Assembly: GCA_018821435.1 (NCBI GenBank)
Contig: JAHJME010000008.1
Coordinates: 1-64,000, forward strand
Reading direction: 5' to 3'
Source of the DNA: Alphaproteobacteria bacterium
Lineage (GTDB): Bacteria > Pseudomonadota > Alphaproteobacteria > Caulobacterales > Caulobacteraceae
DNA: 64,000 bases
Notes under the pieces: model-generated
The model's database searches: none
Told to the model about the DNA's origin: nothing
Seen by the model: only the letters and a program-made list of their open reading frames with translations
Part shown: piece by piece, positions 7,805-16,063 of the stretch
How the letters are laid out: the number at the start of each line of letters is the position of its first letter
Position numbering within the stretch: the stretch's first letter is position 1
Translations under genes and position numbers: made by a program

Positions 7805-10264
7805 TCACTTGTCCGCGGGGGCGGGCTTGGCCTTCAGGTAGGTGTCGAGCCAGATGGTCATCTCCCACAGGGTGTGCAGCGACGACTCCCGCGCCCGATA
7901 GCCGTGCGCCTCGTTCGGCAGCACCACGTAGCGAACGGTGGCGCCGGCGCCCTTCAGCGCGGCGTAGAACCGCTCGGTCTGCACCGGGAAGGTGCCGGAG
8001 TTGTCGTCGGCCCCGCCGTGCATCAGCAGGATCGGCTCCTTGATCTGGGTCGCGTAGGTGAACGGGCTCATCTTCGTGTAGATGTCCGTCGCCTCCCAAT
8101 AGGTGCGCTCCTCGGCCTGGAAACCGAACGGCGTGAGCGTGCGGTTGTAGGCGCCGGAGCGGGCGATGCCGGTCCGGAACAGGTCGGTATGGGCCAGCAG
8201 GTTGGCGGTCATGAACGCGCCGTACGAGTGGCCGCCGACGGCGATGCGGTCGCGGCTGGCGACGCCCAGGTTCACCACGGCGTCCACTGCCGCCTGGGCG
8301 TCGGCCGTCAGCTGCTCGACATAGGTGTCGTTGGCCTTGCCGGACGCGCCGACGATGGGGAAGGCGGGGTTGTCCAGCACCGCATAGCCCTGGGTCACCA
8401 GCAGCAGGTGCGAGATGCCGCCCGGCCGGGAGAAGCGGTTCGCCGCGCCATCCACCACCTGGCCGGCCATGGCCGCGTCGGTGAACTCGGCGGGATACGC
8501 CCACATCAAGAGCGGCAGCGGCCCGTCGCGCTTCTGGTCGTAGCCGGCCGGTAGGTACAGCGTGCCCGACAACGGCAGGCCGTCGGCCCGCTTGTAGGTG
8601 ATCAGGCGTTTGGTCACGCCGGCGAACTGCGGCGCGGGGTCGGCGAAGGCGGTGAGCGCCTTGGGCGTCTTCGCGCCAAGGGTCCGCAGGTAGTAATTCG
8701 GGACCGTCGCCTGGCCCTCGCGGCGGGTGACCAGCTTCGTGGCGGCCTTGTCGGTGAACGCGAGCGGCAGCTCGTAGACGCCGGGCTCGCTGCGCCACAG
8801 TTCCTTGGTCTTGCCGTCGGCCAACTCCAGGCGGCTGACGAAGGGATACTCGCCCTTGGCCGTCGCGCCGGGGCCGGTCATCAGCACGGCCTTGCCGTCG
8901 GCGGTGAACTGCATGACCGGCTCGCCCGCAGCGTTGTCCGTGGTCATCGGCCGCCCGGGATCGCCGTAGCGGTCCTGCGAGCTACGCGAGATCAGCACGC
9001 GGCCAGGGCCGGGGCTGGAGGGGTTCACGGCGATCCGGGTCTCGTGCCGGTCCAGCCACCAGCGGGTGGTGACGATGGCGGTGTCGGCGCGGCCCCAGGC
9101 GATCTCGTCGTAGCGTTCCTTCAGGTCGACCAGGGTGCGCGGCTGGGCGGTGAACGGGGCATCAAGCAGCAGGAGGCGGTCATGGTTGGCCACCTTGTTG
9201 CGCGGGTCGCCGCCGTCCAGGGCCTCGGCCCACAGCAGGGTGGCGGGCGCGTCGGCGCGCCATTCCACCTCGCGCGGGCCCTTCACGACGGCGTCGAAGG
9301 GCGGCGGCACGTCGTCGGCCAGCGGGCGGTCGACGATGGCCTTCACGACCTTGCCGGTCATGTCGAGGACGGCGATCTCGGTGGGGAAGGCGCGGGCGGG
9401 GACGACGTAGCTGAAGGGCCGCTTCAGCTTGGCGGTCAGCAGGAAGCGGCCGTCCGGCGAGGCCGAGACCGACGACCAGACCGCCGGCGCGGCGATGGGG
9501 GTCACCGCGCCGGAGTCTGCGTCCACCTTGGCGATCTGGCTGGTGAAGTAGTGGTCGAACAGCACCTCGTCGCGCGGGCTGCTCAGCAGGTCCTGGTAGG
9601 TCCGCGAGGGGGCGGTGCGGCCGATGCTTTCCTGGATGGTGGGGCCGTCCGGCGTGGTCGACTCGACCGGGGCGGGCCCGCGGCCGGCGGGGACGGTGCG
9701 GGCGATCAGGGTCCTGGAGTCGGACAGCCAGGCGTAGGGCGCGCCGAAGGCGGCGTTCAGCACGGGCCCGGTCAGCTTGCGCGCGGTCCCGGCCGCCACG
9801 TCCACGACCCAGAGTTCCAGGCCGGTCGGCGCCTCCATGGCGATGGCCAGCGTCTTGCCGTCGGGCGACCATTGCGGGCCGATGAAGCGCGCCTTGGCGG
9901 GCAGGGCGACCCTCGTCGTCTTGCCGGAGACAATGTCCTTGAAGGCGAGGCCCGTGATCCAGGTCGTGCGCGCCTCGACAGGGCCGTTGGTGCGAGGGTT
10001 GATGCGATAGCCGCCCAGCCGCAGGATCGGCTCGGACACGGCGGCGATCGACGGCAGGCCCTCGCGGTTGAGGATCGCCAGGGTGCGGCCGTCGCCGGCG
10101 AGCAGCACGGCCGGCGTCGGCTGGGCCTCGATGATCTGGGCGATGGGGGCGGGCGGGACCTTGTAGCCGGCCTCGATGGCCGCCAGGCCGCTGGCGGGCA
10201 GGAACAGCAGGCCGGCGGCGACGGCGCTCGACAGAAGGCCGCGGAGGCCCGACCGGATCAGCAT
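7805..10264 (-). CDS. Secreted S9 (prolyl oligopeptidase family) serine peptidase
   Basis: This 819-residue exported peptidase starts with a signal peptide (MLIRSGLRGLLSSAVAAGLL, cleavage near GLAA). A beta-propeller-like region covers about residues 60-550 and includes repeated WSPDGKTL and SPDGRFLL motifs. The alpha/beta hydrolase domain follows, with nucleophile Ser in GGHSYGAFM, Asp in LLMHGGADDNSG and His in NEAHGYRARES, all in the correct order. The ATG at 10264 was chosen because it begins the signal peptide; seven more codons are open upstream. It is likely periplasmic or outer-membrane associated and acts on peptides. It is transcribed away from the symporter gene at 10448 and runs toward dinB, 31 bases from the dinB leader ORF. 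Confidence 0.93.
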   Translation of the reverse strand: MLIRSGLRGLLSSAVAAGLLFLPASGLAAIEAGYKVPPAPIAQIIEAQPTPAVLLAGDGRTLAILNREGLPSIAAVSEPILRLGGYRINPRTNGPVEARTTWITGLAFKDIVSGKTTRVALPAKARFIGPQWSPDGKTLAIAMEAPTGLELWVVDVAAGTARKLTGPVLNAAFGAPYAWLSDSRTLIARTVPAGRGPAPVESTTPDGPTIQESIGRTAPSRTYQDLLSSPRDEVLFDHYFTSQIAKVDADSGAVTPIAAPAVWSSVSASPDGRFLLTAKLKRPFSYVVPARAFPTEIAVLDMTGKVVKAIVDRPLADDVPPPFDAVVKGPREVEWRADAPATLLWAEALDGGDPRNKVANHDRLLLLDAPFTAQPRTLVDLKERYDEIAWGRADTAIVTTRWWLDRHETRIAVNPSSPGPGRVLISRSSQDRYGDPGRPMTTDNAAGEPVMQFTADGKAVLMTGPGATAKGEYPFVSRLELADGKTKELWRSEPGVYELPLAFTDKAATKLVTRREGQATVPNYYLRTLGAKTPKALTAFADPAPQFAGVTKRLITYKRADGLPLSGTLYLPAGYDQKRDGPLPLLMWAYPAEFTDAAMAGQVVDGAANRFSRPGGISHLLLVTQGYAVLDNPAFPIVGASGKANDTYVEQLTADAQAAVDAVVNLGVASRDRIAVGGHSYGAFMTANLLAHTDLFRTGIARSGAYNRTLTPFGFQAEERTYWEATDIYTKMSPFTYATQIKEPILLMHGGADDNSGTFPVQTERFYAALKGAGATVRYVVLPNEAHGYRARESSLHTLWEMTIWLDTYLKAKPAPADK

Positions 10265-10359
10265 TGTGACATCCCACGGTAGCAAAGTCCGCGAGATGAC
10301 GCGCTGACCGCACGCCCGTCAACGCGGCGCGGGACAACGCGCGGCCCGCCCAAGTCTCC

Positions 10360-10447
10360 CGACAGCATTCTTGTTGGAATTTACAATGTACGCTAACGAT
10401 CTCGCATATCGTCGGCGTGAGATCGGCGTGCTCCAGGGAGGTTCGAC
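10360..10447 (+). promoter_or_regulatory. Promoter region of the symporter gene
   Basis: The 183-base divergent gap holds an AT-rich stretch unlike its surroundings. GCTAACGA at 10392-10399 resembles the Caulobacter housekeeping minus-10 (GCTANAWC), and TTGTTGG lies about 15 bases upstream. GATCTC (10398-10403) and GAGATC (10419-10424) form a spaced inverted repeat that could be an operator just downstream. CCAGGGAG before the ATG at 10448 is the ribosome site. The operator idea is weak. Confidence 0.4.
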
Positions 10448-11911
10448 ATGACCGCGACTGCGTCGTCAGCCCAGGGCGCCGCCGCGCCGGCCGCAGAAGG
10501 CAAGCCGGCCAGGCTGGGCCTCTCGACCAAGCTGTTCTACGGGGTCGGCACCGTCGCGTTCGGTGTGAAGGACCAGGGGTTCTCGTCGCTGCTGCTGATC
10601 TTCTACAATCAGGTGATCGGCATGCCGGCCGCCACGGTGGGCGCGGCCATCATGGTCGCGTTGATCGTGGATTCGCTGCTGGATCCGATCATGGGCCAGG
10701 TCTCGGACAACTGGCGCTCGCGCTGGGGTCGGCGGCACCCGTTCATGTACGCGGCGGCCGTGCCGGCGGCCCTGTCCTACCTGCTGTTGTGGAACCCGCC
10801 GGCGCTGTCGCCCGGAATGATGTTCGCCTATCTGGTGGCCGTCGCCATCGTGATCCGCAGCTTCATCACGATGTACGAGATCCCGTCCTCGGCGCTGGCC
10901 CCGGAGCTGACCCAGGACTACCACGAGCGCACCCAGGTGTTCGCCATCCGCCAGTTCTTCGGCTGGGTCGGCGGCGTGGGGATGACCGTGCTGGCGCTGC
11001 AGGTGTTCCTGACGCCGGACGCCGAGCATCCGGTGGGGCAGCTCAATCGCGACGGCTACCAGGCCTATGCGCTGTGCGCGGCAGTGGTGATGCTGGTGGC
11101 CATCCTGGTCTCGACAATCGGCACCCACCGCCACATCCCGCGCCTGCGCACGCCGCCGGTGCGCAAGATCGGCCTGGGCCAGCTCGTCGGCGAGATGACG
11201 GCGACCCTGGCGCACCGGTCGTTCCTGGTGCTGATCGCGGCGGGGCTGTTCAACGCCATGGCCCAGGGCCTGGTGCTGTCGCTGACCCTCTACATGGGCA
11301 CCTATCTCTGGCAGCTCAGCTCCGGCCAGATCGCGATCCTCACCGCGAGCAACTTCATCGCCGCGATGATCGCCCTGGTGATGGCGCCGTCCATCTCCAG
11401 GCGGCTGGGCAAGCGCGAGGCCGCGCGTCTGATGAAGATCACCTCGCTGGTCTTCGCGGTCAGCCCCATCGGCCTGCGCCTGGCCGGCGTGCTGCCGGCG
11501 AACGGCGACCCGATGCTGCTGCCGATCCTGGTGTTCGCCGGCACCATCGCCACGGCCACCACCATCACCACGGCCATCCTGATCTCCTCGATGATCGCCG
11601 ACGTGGTCGAGGATTCCGAGCTGCGAACCGGCCGGCGGTCGGAGGGCCTGTTCTTCTCGGTCAGCGCCTTCGTGGCCAAGGCCGTGTCCGGCGTCGGGAT
11701 CTTCATCTCCAGCGCCATCCTGGCCCTGATCGCGTTCCCGAAGGGCGCCAAGCCGGGGCAGGTGGCGCCCGACGTGATCGACAGCCTGGGCCTGACCTAC
11801 ATCTGCGTGGTCGCCGCGCTGTACGCCGGGGCGATCCTGGCGATCTCGCTGTACCGGATCACCCGCGAGGATCACGACGCCAATGTGCGCAAACTGGCGG
11901 AGCAGGGGTAG
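10448..11911 (+). CDS. GPH-type (MelB-like) cation/sugar symporter, MFS
   Basis: This is a 487-residue inner-membrane transporter with about 12 hydrophobic spans. Residues 75-110 carry the glycoside-pentoside-hexuronide signature: DSLLDPIMGQVSDN followed by RWGRRHPFMYA, which contains the DxxxDPxxG and RxGRR motifs of MelB-type symporters. A soluble Ala-rich N-terminal stretch of about 25 residues precedes the first helix. The substrate cannot be read from the sequence; family members move glycosides or other organic solutes with Na+ or H+. No sugar hydrolase or TonB receptor gene is adjacent. The divergent neighbour is a secreted peptidase. Confidence 0.9.
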   Translation: MTATASSAQGAAAPAAEGKPARLGLSTKLFYGVGTVAFGVKDQGFSSLLLIFYNQVIGMPAATVGAAIMVALIVDSLLDPIMGQVSDNWRSRWGRRHPFMYAAAVPAALSYLLLWNPPALSPGMMFAYLVAVAIVIRSFITMYEIPSSALAPELTQDYHERTQVFAIRQFFGWVGGVGMTVLALQVFLTPDAEHPVGQLNRDGYQAYALCAAVVMLVAILVSTIGTHRHIPRLRTPPVRKIGLGQLVGEMTATLAHRSFLVLIAAGLFNAMAQGLVLSLTLYMGTYLWQLSSGQIAILTASNFIAAMIALVMAPSISRRLGKREAARLMKITSLVFAVSPIGLRLAGVLPANGDPMLLPILVFAGTIATATTITTAILISSMIADVVEDSELRTGRRSEGLFFSVSAFVAKAVSGVGIFISSAILALIAFPKGAKPGQVAPDVIDSLGLTYICVVAALYAGAILAISLYRITREDHDANVRKLAEQG

Positions 11912-11960
11912 GGGGTGAGACGATGAGGTTGATCAGCGTTCATCATTTGTTCTAGACTTC

Positions 11961-12011
11961 TCCTCTCCCAGGCGCGGCAGCGCCGTGGGAGAGGCCGGGT
12001 GAGGGCGGCGC
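11961..12011. repeat. Left terminal repeat of the DUF559 element (REP-like hairpin)
   Basis: This 51-base block matches the reverse complement of 12503-12553 at 47 of 51 positions. Within it, 11963-11993 is itself a hairpin: CTCTCCCA pairs with TGGGAGAG and GGCGC pairs with GCGCC around a GGCA loop. The remaining 18 bases (GCCGGGTGAGGGCGGCGC) form a conserved tail pointing at the gene. Layout and size recall REP sequences that flank RAYT transposases. Confidence 0.85.
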
Positions 12012-12053
12012 CGACGCATCGGCCCGGCGCTCCGGTTGGATCAAGGGCCCGTC

Positions 12054-12449
12054 ATGGCACAGATCGTTTCCGTCACCTCGAAGCTCCGTCGGGATCGGGC
12101 GCGTCGCCTGCGCCGTGATCAAACGCCCAGCGAGGGCCGCCTGTGGGAGGCGTTGCGCGCCGGCAGGATGGAAGGCTGGAAGTGGCGACGGCAGGTTCCC
12201 GTCGGGCCGTTCGTCGTGGATTTCCTGTGTCTCGAGGCGGCGACAGTGGTCGAGGTCGATGGCGGGATTCACGCCGAGCGCGCGGAGGTGGACGCGCGCC
12301 GCGCCGCCTTTCTTGCGAGGCGGGGCCTGCACGTCCTTCGCTTCTGGAACGCTGAGGTGGCGACCGATCTGGAGCGTGTCTGCTGGACGATCCTCAGCGC
12401 CTGCCGGGAAACCGACCCCCGCCGACGCGGGCGCAGGATCGGCCGCTAG
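12054..12449 (+). CDS. DUF559 / VSR-like endonuclease domain protein
   Basis: This 131-residue protein is of the DUF559 family, related to the very-short-patch repair endonuclease fold. Visible motifs are QTPSEGRLWEALRAGRM (residues 23-39), WKWRRQVPVGPFVVDFLC with D56, then VVEVDGGIH with E67, D69 and H73, and LRFWNAEV near residue 97. The D-x10-E-x-D arrangement is the expected nuclease core. ATG 12054 was chosen as the start of the family-like N-terminus; six upstream codons are open. The C-terminal 15 residues are Arg-rich. No methyltransferase neighbour is present, which argues against a Vsr role. The gene sits alone between 51-base inverted repeats, and no ribosome site of note precedes it. 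The biochemical function of this family is not established. Confidence 0.88.
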   Translation: MAQIVSVTSKLRRDRARRLRRDQTPSEGRLWEALRAGRMEGWKWRRQVPVGPFVVDFLCLEAATVVEVDGGIHAERAEVDARRAAFLARRGLHVLRFWNAEVATDLERVCWTILSACRETDPRRRGRRIGR

Positions 12450-12502
12450 CCTTAGCCGCGATGGAGCCTACCGGGTCCAAGGCTGGCGCGATCCCATCCT
12501 CC

Positions 12503-12553
12503 GCGCCGCCCTCTCCCGACCTCTCCCACGACGCTGCCGCGTCTGGGAGAGGA
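12503..12553. repeat. Right terminal repeat of the DUF559 element (REP-like hairpin)
   Basis: This is the reverse complement partner of 11961-12011, with four mismatches in 51 bases. It contains the hairpin 12521-12551 (CTCTCCCA with TGGGAGAG, interior ACGC and GCGT pairing). Two of the four differences from the left copy convert one stem pair into another (GGCGC/GCGCC versus GACGC/GCGTC), so they look compensatory. No target-site duplication was seen in the bases flanking the two repeats. Confidence 0.85.
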
Positions 12554-12574
12554 GCAGGTCTCCGAGCCGCAGCC

Positions 12575-13231
12575 CTACCGCCGCACCGCGGCCTCGATGG
12601 CGTCGGCCAGGTCGGCCCAGTCGTCGATCCTGGGGTGGCGGTCGGAGCGGGGGGCCAGGGGGCGGAGGCGCAGGTCGGCGACGTGCTGGAAGGTGGCGGT
12701 GGCGGGGGAGTGATCCTGGACCGAGTCCAGGTTGGAGATCAGGTCGTCGACAAACGCCGTCTTCTGCGGCGTCTGGGCCACCAGGGCGGCGGCGATGGGG
12801 CCCTTGGGCCCGGAGTTCAGGATCAGCGGGTGGGGCAGGCCGTGCTTGCGCAGCCAGTCCGTCCGCAGTTGCTCGGCGTTGGCGGGCGCGTTGGACAGAA
12901 TGAGGATCTCAGCCGACTTCGCCAGCCGGTTCAGCGCCTCCATCCCGCCGGGCGCCGGCTCGATCTCATGGCAATGGCCGGCGAAAAAAGCGTCGAACAG
13001 CTTCTTGCCCTCGGCGATCTCCAGGTGCTGGGTCGCGCCGGGGCGATAAATGTTCTGGAATAGGGCGAACCGGTCGATTCGCATTTCCAGGCCTTCGCCG
13101 ACCAGAAAATCGCCGAAACCCTGCATGAACAGGCCCAGCACCTCGTCCACATCGACCAATATCAGCGGTCTCTCGGTGGAAAGGCCCAGCGAGGCCAGGG
13201 TGGGTGCGACGATATGCGGGTGCTCGGCCAA
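12575..13231 (-). CDS. HAD superfamily hydrolase
   Basis: This is a haloacid dehalogenase-type phosphatase-like protein. Motif I is LILVDVDEVLGLF (two Asp), motif II is ILILSNAPAN, and motif IV is KTAFVDDLISNLD; all are in order. The substrate is unknown. The start is uncertain: the frame has no convincing ATG. The only upstream ATG (13309) reads through Pro/Cys/Ser-rich sequence that looks non-coding and would sit inside the divK promoter. I take TTG 13231 (LAEHPHIV...), with GGAA six bases before it, giving 218 residues. It diverges from divK. The closely related Caulobacter locus also has clpA upstream of divK, but whether this gene is conserved there cannot be checked here. Confidence 0.8.
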   Translation of the reverse strand: MAEHPHIVAPTLASLGLSTERPLILVDVDEVLGLFMQGFGDFLVGEGLEMRIDRFALFQNIYRPGATQHLEIAEGKKLFDAFFAGHCHEIEPAPGGMEALNRLAKSAEILILSNAPANAEQLRTDWLRKHGLPHPLILNSGPKGPIAAALVAQTPQKTAFVDDLISNLDSVQDHSPATATFQHVADLRLRPLAPRSDRHPRIDDWADLADAIEAAVRR

Positions 13232-13338
13232 CGGTGTTCCAGCGCGGATAACGAAGTTTAAGGATATGCGGCCCGATAAGCTCCGGCAGGGTGGGGAATG
13301 GCCGAACATCGGCCGCGCCTCCAACAGTCGGGTCCTGA

Positions 13339-13704
13339 ATGGCCAAGAAGGTCCTCATCGTCGAGGATAACGAGCTGAACATGAAGCTCTTTCATGATCT
13401 GCTCGAAGCCCAGGGGTATGAAACCCTTGAGACCCGCGAGGGTCTGGCAGCGCTGTCGCTTGCTCGCGAACATCGCCCCGACTTGATCCTGATGGACATC
13501 CAGCTGCCGGAGATTTCGGGGCTGGAGGTCACCAAGTGGCTGAAGGAAGACGACGATCTGGCCCACATTCCGGTCGTCGCCGTCACCGCCTTCGCCATGA
13601 AGGGCGACGAGGAACGGATCCGCGAGGGGGGCTGCGAGGCCTACATCTCCAAGCCGATCTCGGTCAGCCACTTCCTTGAAACCATCAAGCGTCTGCTGAA
13701 CTAG
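13339..13704 (+). CDS. divK: Single-domain response regulator DivK
   Basis: This 121-residue receiver-only protein controls the cell cycle by acting on DivL, DivJ and PleC and so on the CckA-CtrA pathway. The acidic pocket is E9-D10, the phospho-acceptor is D53 ([10 protein letters not shown]), the switch Thr is in VVAVTAFAM, and the conserved Lys is in YISKPIS. The Caulobacter DivK acceptor is also D53. There is no output domain, as expected. Two bases separate its TAG from the pleD ATG, so the two are cotranscribed. The 107-base gap before it must hold its promoter. An AT-rich spot with TTTAAGG at 13257-13263 is the only candidate CtrA half-site. Confidence 0.97.
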   Translation: MAKKVLIVEDNELNMKLFHDLLEAQGYETLETREGLAALSLAREHRPDLILMDIQLPEISGLEVTKWLKEDDDLAHIPVVAVTAFAMKGDEERIREGGCEAYISKPISVSHFLETIKRLLN

Positions 13705-13706
13705 TC

Positions 13707-15071
13707 ATGTCCGCGCGTATCCTCGTCGTCGATGACATCGAATCGAACGTGCGCCTGCTCGAGGCCAAGCTCTCGGCCGAGTATTACGACGTCCTGACGG
13801 CCAGCGACGGGCCGACCGCCCTGGCCATCGCCGCGTCGGAGCTGCCCGATATCGTCCTGCTGGACGTGATGATGCCCGGCATGGACGGCTTCCAGGTCTG
13901 CCGCCGGCTCAAGGACGACCCCGCCACCCGCCACGTGCCCGTGGTGCTGGTCACCGCCCTGGACGGCCGCGCCGACCGCGTGGCCGGGCTGGAGGCCGGG
14001 GCCGACGACTTCCTGACCAAGCCGATCGACGACGTCATGCTGTTCGCCCGGGTGCGCAGCCTGGTGCGGCTGAAGGCCGTGATCGACGAACTGCGCGCCC
14101 GCGAGGCCTCGGGCCGCCGCATGGGCGTGATCGCCGGCGCCGCCTCGCGACTGGGCGGTTCGGGCGGCCGCATCCTGATCGTCGACGACAATGTCCGCCA
14201 GGCCGAGCGCGTCGCCGCCGAACTGGCGGTGGAACACCGCCCGGTCGTCGAGAGCGAGGCCTACAAGGCCGTGTTGACCGCCCGTGGCCCCGTCGACCTG
14301 GTGATCGTCAACGCCAACGCCAAGTCGTTCGACGGCCTGCGCTTCGCCGCCCAGCTCCGCTCGGACGAGGCGACCCGCAACCTGCCGATCCTGGCCATCG
14401 CCGACTTCGACGAGCGCCAGAAGGCGGTCAAGGCGCTGGAGATCGGCGTCAACGACATCCTGGCCCGCCCGATCGATCCGGGCGAACTGGCCGCCCGCGT
14501 GCGCACCCAGATCCGCCGAAAGCGCTACACGGACTATCTGCGGTCCAACCTGGACCACTCGCTGGAGCTGGCGGTCACCGATCAGCTGACCGGGCTGCAC
14601 AACCGCCGCTACATGGCCGGCCAGCTCGAGGCGCTGATGCGCCGGGCGAACCAGGGCGGCGAGCCGGTCTCGCTGCTGGTCATCGACATCGACCATTTCA
14701 AGAAGGTCAACGACAGCTTCGGCCATGATGTCGGCGACGAGGTGCTCTCGGAGTTTGCGGTGCGCCTGGCCTCCAACGTCCGCGCCATCGACCTGCCGGT
14801 CCGCCACGGCGGCGAGGAGTTCGTCGTGGTCATGCCCGACACCGACCTGGAAGACGCCCGCCGCATCGCCGAGCGCATCCGCCTGCACGCTGCGGGCTCG
14901 CCGTTCCGGGTGATGAGCGGCGAAGAGCTGCTGTCGGTGACCATCTCCATCGGGGTGGCCTGCAGTTCCGGCGAGACCGACACGCCCACGGCCCTGCTCA
15001 AGCGCGCCGACGAGGCCGTCTACGAAGCCAAGTCGCGCGGCCGCAACCGGGTCATCGCGAGAGCGGCCTGA
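13707..15071 (+). CDS. pleD: Diguanylate cyclase response regulator PleD
   Basis: This 454-residue protein makes cyclic di-GMP from two GTP and drives the swarmer-to-stalked transition. Receiver 1 has D9-D10 and acceptor D53 (LLDVMMPGMDG). Receiver 2 (about residues 150-270) is an adaptor: it keeps an IVDD-like start, but its acceptor position is VIVNANAKS with Asn rather than Asp. The GGDEF domain starts near residue 285 (TDQLTGLHNRR), with inhibitory I-site R359-x-x-D362 and active site GGEEF 368-372. Numbering and length equal the characterised Caulobacter enzyme. It follows divK by two bases. No separate promoter is needed, and phosphorylation by DivJ/PleC is known for the family. Confidence 0.98.
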   Translation: MSARILVVDDIESNVRLLEAKLSAEYYDVLTASDGPTALAIAASELPDIVLLDVMMPGMDGFQVCRRLKDDPATRHVPVVLVTALDGRADRVAGLEAGADDFLTKPIDDVMLFARVRSLVRLKAVIDELRAREASGRRMGVIAGAASRLGGSGGRILIVDDNVRQAERVAAELAVEHRPVVESEAYKAVLTARGPVDLVIVNANAKSFDGLRFAAQLRSDEATRNLPILAIADFDERQKAVKALEIGVNDILARPIDPGELAARVRTQIRRKRYTDYLRSNLDHSLELAVTDQLTGLHNRRYMAGQLEALMRRANQGGEPVSLLVIDIDHFKKVNDSFGHDVGDEVLSEFAVRLASNVRAIDLPVRHGGEEFVVVMPDTDLEDARRIAERIRLHAAGSPFRVMSGEELLSVTISIGVACSSGETDTPTALLKRADEAVYEAKSRGRNRVIARAA

Positions 15072-15083
15072 GGGCGTGCCCGC

Positions 15084-15827
15084 CTAGGGCCGCCCGTACA
15101 CGAACTGCGTCAGCATCATCCGCGGCGTCGGCAGGACGTTCGGCGTCGGTGCGTGCAGCATCAGCGGGTGCATGACGATCACGTCGCCCGGCTCGCCCAG
15201 CATCTCGCACACTCGCACGTGGACCCCATCCACCTCGGCGCCGTCCTCCATGAACCGCCGGACCCGATCCTGGCGATCGTCGGGCGCGCTCAGGGCCGCA
15301 AACCAGGGCGATTGGGCCTCCAGCCGCCGGCGGACGCCGGCCGAGGCCAGCGGGCCGTCGGCGCCGTCCAGCACCGCCTGGATCAGCCGGTGCGAGCCGG
15401 CGACATAGCCCGTGCCGCCGCCGCCGGGCCGCAAGGGCTCCAGCACGGCGAACAAGCGGGCCAGACGCGTGGCGCCGGGGCGACCGAAGTCCATGTGCCA
15501 GTGCCGGCAGGGTACGTCCCAGGCGGCCTCACCGGTGTGGAAGCTGACGAGCGGCAGGCCCCAGTGCGGCGGCTCCTCCCAGTCGCCCAGCAGGTCGTTC
15601 AGCACCCCGCGCACCACAGAGCTGGCCATGGCCGCGAATGCGCCGGTCCGGGAGGACAGCTTCGAGGGGCGGGGCCCGGGATCGGGACGGGCTTCCAGCT
15701 TGCGTCGAAGGGCAGCCGTCATGGCCTGCACGTCGTGAGGGGGAATCGCACCTGGCAGGCGCACCACGCCCTCGCGGGCGTAGATCGCGGCGAGGGCGGG
15801 GGTCAGAATCTCGCGGGTGTCCTTCAC
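15084..15827 (-). CDS. Phytanoyl-CoA dioxygenase family protein
   Basis: This 247-residue protein looks like a non-haem Fe(II)/2-oxoglutarate oxygenase. The metal triad candidates are His and Asp in CRHWHMDFGRPG (about residue 117) and His in VMHPLMLHAPTPN (about residue 223). A downstream Arg (TPRMMLTQF) could bind 2-oxoglutarate. The N-terminus IYAREGVVRLPGAIP is the usual opening strand of the PhyH fold. It converges on pleD with 12 bases between stops, and the minus-strand start is followed upstream by a 14-base inverted repeat. The substrate is unknown; family members hydroxylate fatty acyl-CoAs and many secondary metabolites. Confidence 0.87.
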   Translation of the reverse strand: MKDTREILTPALAAIYAREGVVRLPGAIPPHDVQAMTAALRRKLEARPDPGPRPSKLSSRTGAFAAMASSVVRGVLNDLLGDWEEPPHWGLPLVSFHTGEAAWDVPCRHWHMDFGRPGATRLARLFAVLEPLRPGGGGTGYVAGSHRLIQAVLDGADGPLASAGVRRRLEAQSPWFAALSAPDDRQDRVRRFMEDGAEVDGVHVRVCEMLGEPGDVIVMHPLMLHAPTPNVLPTPRMMLTQFVYGRP

Positions 15828-15842
15828 GGAAGGCTCCTGAAC

Positions 15843-15908
15843 GTACCGCCCCGCGGAGAGCGTGCGTCCGGCCCGAAGCCGATCCGCTCGCTCGCCGCGG
15901 GGCGGTAC
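15843..15908. repeat. Fourteen-base perfect inverted repeat
   Basis: GTACCGCCCCGCGG (15843-15856) and its exact complement (15895-15908) are separated by 38 bases, immediately upstream of the dioxygenase start at 15827. The loop length equals that of the element at 7-100, but the arms are unrelated in sequence. It could be a hairpin in the dioxygenase leader or the end of an upstream transcript. Confidence 0.6.
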
Positions 15909-16006
15909 CCCGCGAACACCCGCAAGGCGCGGGTTGTCGATCCGCCATGCTCGCGCCGGTCCGGCTGGGCGTCAACCCGTCGGCCAGACGCGCTGCGCCG
16001 CAACGC

Positions 16007-16036
16007 AAAACGCCCGGCGGTGACGCCGGGCGTTTT
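16007..16036 (-). terminator. Rho-independent terminator after rpmG
   Basis: A perfect 9-base-pair stem (16011-16019 with 16024-16032) closes a GTGA loop. AAAA comes before it and TTTT after it, so it can work in both directions. It lies 27 bases beyond the rpmG stop. Confidence 0.85.
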
Positions 16037-16063
16037 CACAGCAGATCGGAGGCTTAAGTCAGC

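Noticed and set aside
10398..10424. An operator (GATCTC/GAGATC) for the symporter gene
   Set aside because: The arms are only six bases and no regulator gene is adjacent; mentioned with the promoter but not called as a site.
13247..13263. A CtrA-type box in front of divK
   Set aside because: On the minus strand it reads TTAA-N7-TATC, so only the first half matches TTAA-N7-TTAA. Kept as a weak half-site only.
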